From Nymphaea colorata (lineage: Eukaryota > Streptophyta > Magnoliopsida > Nymphaeales > Nymphaeaceae): DNA of 64,000 bases. Below, in pieces: positions 59,956 to 64,000 of this stretch; within the stretch, counting starts at the first letter, position 1; every line of letters begins with the position of its first letter. Position numbers and translations under genes: made by a program. Where the stretch lies: assembly GCF_008831285.2 (NCBI RefSeq), contig NC_045149.1, positions 16,671,035 to 16,735,034 on the forward strand, read 5' to 3'. Below the pieces are notes generated by a model that saw only the letters and a list, made by a program, of their open reading frames with translations, ran no database searches and had not been told where the DNA came from.

Positions 59956-60325
59956 GCTTGCTATCACAGGATTCAGATTCATACCTCGAACGCCGAGTGC
60001 TTCCATTCCGGAGTTACGGTGATCCCATTTTCCTTCTTGTTAGTTTTGTAACGAAACCCTAACTATGAATCCTCTATATTTTCTAAGTTAGGGTTTCGCC
60101 TGGGTGAACGAAACTCGCCCGTCTCAATTCCTTTATGTATCGTGGATTAACGGAGAGTTGCTTGCCGTCACAGAATTCGGATACATACCTTGAACGCTGA
60201 GTGGTTCCATTCCAGAGGGATTCTGCTTTACGGTTCATCCCATTTTCCTTATTATTGTTAGTTTTGTATAGAAACCCTAACTCTGAATCCTCTATATTTT
60301 CTAAGTTAAGGTTTCAAGTTCGGTG
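59956..60325. repeat. Tandem duplication carrying inverted telo-boxes
   Basis: Two diverged copies start GCTTGCTATCACAGGATTC at 59956 and GCTTGCCGTCACAGAATTC at 60160. Each contains the telo-box GAAACCCTAACT (60053 and 60271) facing its inverted partner, AGTTAGGGTTTC at 60086 in copy 1 and AGTTAAGGTTTC at 60304 in copy 2, with a conserved AATCCTCTATATTTTCTA loop. Telo-boxes are common in promoters and leaders of plant translation and replication genes. Confidence 0.7.
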
Positions 60326-63300
60326 CAGGTTCATGGTGGCCCTTGCTCGGTGTAGGAAAATGTTGATTAACTTGGGTTAGGAACCTCTACTTGCTATTTT
60401 ACCTCCTTGTTCCCCTAGTTGTTTTATTATTTTATCCTTCAGACGCCTGTTTTGGGTTCGAATTACTATCTTGAATCATTTGGGTTGAAATCTTTACTCT
60501 GCTTTTGAAATGATGTTGCGCCATCGAAATTGAGTTTGAAGAAAACTCAGTTGTGACGTAACCAGCTTTTGTAAAAAGAAATGAAAAACTTGGTTTTCTT
60601 TATGCTAATCAAAAAATTAAAGTTTGAATGTGTCATCCCAACAAAAAAAAGTTTTTTAAAACTCATTAAAAACTAATTTTCATAAAACCTAATTTGTTTA
60701 CCTATAAGGTGTCGTCTTAAGTACCATCAAAGCCTGCTACACTGTTTTGCTAATTTATAAGTACAGAAAAAATAGAAAGAAAAAGGAATTATCATTTAAT
60801 GACACCTATCCGTTACACCAGAGAAAAACAAAATCTTCTGACGACCCGGCCTTCTCTTTACTGCCATTTTTGTGCGTGCTTTAAAAAAAAAATGGTTCAA
60901 AATCTTATTTTTTTTAAATATATACACGTAGCGCCCAAGCAGAGGAGGAACACCATTGATTCCAAGGGATATTTTTGGAGAAACAGAAGTGACTTATTTC
61001 TTTTATTCATTAAATTTTAAATAAAATAAAAAGATCACTAGATGTAGGTTCATTAAAAATAGGTTTAGTTTCCATTAGAGGCAAAGCAGACTGAGGCGTC
61101 CAAATGAGATGGAAAGCCAAAAGCTACAAGGTTATCTTTCCAGTTCATCAATTCAGCAGGATAGCTACAACTCAGCGTCTTTATATAACAGTCAAATCTT
61201 CTTCGGCCTACGTTCGTGAATCCCACTACAGCGAGAGACCCTCAAACTGGACTCAAGTGGAAGCTCAAGCTTAGAAATTGAAGCTTGGTAAGTTGAACAT
61301 TGTGTTTTTAACATTATGTTCCATGAATGCTTTTCAAATCCTCAAACACATTTCATGAATGCTTAATGTTTGCCGATAACTCGATCGCCTAATGAAATAA
61401 TTATTTGTCTTTTGATGAAAAACCGACACATTTCCAGTGCATACGCAACTAAAGAAAGCATGAAATTGGCTGGTAAAAATTTGGGTATATAGATAAATGC
61501 ACTTACAGCATTACAGGTGATTTTCATATGATCTTACATCATGAATATGACGATGACTAACCAAAATACGTGCTTGTTGTATTTGTTATTAATCGTTCTA
61601 TTTATATGCATATTGTTTTTCTTCCCCAGTACTATTCTAATGTTTTGGTATGTTTGCTCTAAAACATGACTTATATTGTGAATTCATTCATGATGAAATA
61701 TGGAAGTCGCTTCTGAAAAATACTAAAAAATCATATTACTCTCTAAAGTTGTAAGCTGGCTTGACAGTGATTCAAGTAATTGAGAAGGTTGTTTTTCGAA
61801 ATACAAATTGAATTGTTCTTTTTCAAAATTTTAAGGGTGGAGGATTTGATTTTGAACTAAAAATGCTGAACCTGCATTTGAGGATAATTACAGGAAGACT
61901 GACTTTAACAGACGATCATTCTGTTGCATGCTAAAGCTGTTTTTGACTTCACATGCTTGGTGCAAACAAATGGTAACAATTTCTATAACCGGTGAGAACT
62001 GAAAAAAACCATCTTGTGGTCTCGATGCTGAATATCATTAACATTCTTAAGTAAACAGTTCATCGAATAGTAGTGTCCAAAGTCCAATCATCCTTCCTAG
62101 TACTCGTCTAGCTGCCATTCATTGAGAGTGTCGATAAATGCAAATTCGGGAAGTTGGTTTCTAGCTAACAAATTGTAGTATGTTAGTACGGCTATATTTA
62201 ATTTTTTTAAAATCTATGCTTTTAGGCTTAATTTTTTCTTTAATTTTGATTTTTTTCCTTTTTTTTATTTCCCTTCCACCAAAATTCTAGATTTCCTCTC
62301 ATTTTTCTTTAATTTTGAGAATTCTTGTGGATTAATATATATACAGTGTATATATTTACCGTATCCTTGTACCCAAATTCTGATACGAGAAATTTTGTCA
62401 TACCTGTACTTGCTTTGCATACCTTAACCTATACCCGTACTCATGTGACTTTAGATTATGGGTAATTCTCATAGCTTCAAACCTACCACCGAAAATAAAT
62501 TGACTGGATGACGGGAGAATGCCAGAAAAAAGACAAAACCTTAAATATGAAGCTTCACCAAAAAATGCCCAAACCAATCTATGGATAAATCGCGGAACAA
62601 GCAGCTGCATCGCCCTTCGCAGGAGACATTGCCTCTTGCTAGAAACTACCGAAAACTAGTTGACGAAGCACCCAATGTTACCGAAGAACTCCACATGTTG
62701 ACAAAAGGCGAGGGTTTTGAATTTTGTTTTAAAGTAAAAAAAAAAAAAAACAAAAGCCCTAATTTAAAGATGGTTTTGAACTCGATCAACTTTCACTGAG
62801 TCTGAAAAATGTCAGGTACATTGACCATACCCAGTATGGTCAATCAAATACCCGAGCCACATCCAAGTGTGTATCAGTACCCATACTGGTATGGTTATCC
62901 GTGTGACACAGCTCCCCACCTTTATTGCATATATATAGAAACAACTAGAAAGGATGCCAAGCATCAACAAAAAAGCCAAAAGACCAGATCGATAACCCTT
63001 ACTGATCTTGGGAGAGAAGGACGATCCACATGAAAATCACAAAACCTCGCTTAACTAAGGAAGAGACCAGGAAAAGCCCACTTCCACCCAACCAGATACC
63101 AGCATCTATTCACGCTGGCCAGAACTACTCTGAATCAGCCACTATCGTCGCATCCATCCTGCTTACCATAGAGTTTTAGCTGATGGCCTGCATCAGTTGC
63201 CGGGAGTTGATCTGCAACATGCATTCTGCAAAGGCCCATCGTCTAGCTAATTGGTCGCTATTCACTTTTTATCGTTGCTTCAGCTTGATTTCGTCTCTTG

Positions 63301-64000
63301 TATGTTCCGTATGCACTATGCTAAGTTACTTTACGGAACCCCTGCCAGGACAGGCTTGTTGGATATTTATGGAAGCATATGATTTAGGTGTGCGAATCCT
63401 GATAATCACGGTTAACAGTTTTTACCTTGGTCTTAATCAAGTATATGAATAAAAGGAGGGAGCTCGTTTAACTTCTTTTTAGTATGTTCTGCTGTAGGCG
63501 CCTCATTTTGCAAACTTGCCCAAGTAAAACCTGACGACTTTAAATATCTCTATCAGACATGTGTAGTTGCAGTCAGCACCAAAAGGAGTGGTTTCGGCTA
63601 ACGAGGTAATTCTAAGATGATATGGTTAGCCTTGAACTTCTGAATTGAGTAGAAATATTAAAATAATAGTATCATATCTAGTAAAGCTGTTAAATTCTAA
63701 GCAGCGCTGATAGCTGAAAGCGCCTCAGACCCCTTATCTTTTTATTTTCTTTATCTCTCCCCCTTCTATGGAAATGATAACATTAGGCTTGGCCTAGTTC
63801 CAGATACGAACTAAATTGTCCTACTTATTAATTATTATTAAAGATAACGTGTAAAATAAAAGAATATATCTTTAACTATATGAAAACACGACTCGCATAA
63901 CTATATGTATTTCGTGCCGCGTGACAAAGGATCCAAGCACGAAAAGGTCATTTACTTAAAAGCATTTAATCAGAACATATTCAACCAGGGTAAATCTCAT
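60326..64000. other. Right-end spacer, no gene recognised
   Basis: A TATA-like TTTATATAACAG at about 61181 followed by a donor-like CTTG|GTAAGT at about 61288 could mark a leader exon of a gene beyond the window, but no coding exon is seen. AAACTTGG/AAACCTAA-type words near 60580-60700 recall the MITE-like sequence at 35557. The frame at 62581-62799 shows no domain. Confidence 0.4.

Noticed and set aside
62581-62799. 72-codon plus-strand frame
   Set aside because: Ends in a poly-Lys stretch from an A run, with no recognisable domain.

Overview
The window is nuclear DNA of a flowering plant; the species cannot be told from the sequence. The evidence is GT-AG introns breaking plant-type reading frames, long AT-rich intergenic DNA, TA/CT/GA microsatellites, small inverted-repeat elements, and plant-specific families: a PEX11A/B-type peroxin, a LUC7RL-type splicing factor, VAP27, and a plant G3P-permease-like transporter. 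Nothing points to bacterial, organellar or viral DNA, and no CRISPR array or operon is present.

Layout. 0.1-6.6 kb: two diverged copies of a ~2.2 kb segment, each with its own TATA box and a small reading frame of unknown function, separated by a GC-richer stretch with a doubtful decayed gene. 7.8-8.5 kb (-): intronless PEX11B. 9.9-14.4 kb (+): a putative plastid-targeted multi-pass membrane protein with the whole CDS in one exon behind a long 5'-UTR intron. 16.0-20.0 kb (+): seven-exon LUC7RL, a U1 snRNP splicing factor. 22.6 kb (-): intron-less tRNA-Ala(AGC). 24.5-30.8 kb (-): eight-exon VAP27, an ER contact-site tether. 31-39 kb: gene-poor DNA with a MITE-like element and a short array of imperfect dyads. 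39.0-42.1 kb (+): glycerol-3-phosphate-permease-like transporter of the major facilitator superfamily. 43.2-46.5 kb: a tandem ~1.2 kb duplication without an intact gene. 48.0-50.0 kb (+): three-exon heavy-metal-associated (HMA) domain protein, with a broken copy of its last exon at 51.6 kb. 53.3-53.5 kb (-): U2 snRNA gene. 58.5-58.7 kb (-): a 56-residue protein related to the mitochondrial micropeptide STMP1. 59.8-60.3 kb: a duplicated promoter-like block with an E2F consensus and inverted telo-boxes. The last 3.5 kb shows nothing coding.

The genes are ordinary housekeeping genes and do not form one pathway. Two of them, LUC7RL (U1 side) and U2 snRNA, both act early in spliceosome assembly, probably by coincidence. 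PEX11B and the G3P-permease gene are, from memory, immediate neighbours in Arabidopsis (At3g47430 and At3g47420), so their presence here ~32 kb apart may be retained ancestral linkage. I found no convincing new multi-gene system. The items most worth checking are the STMP1-like micropeptide, the duplicated unknown locus at the left end, the U2 gene with compensatory stem changes but no recognisable upstream element, the E2F/telo-box block, and the uORF and P1BS sites ahead of the transporter.
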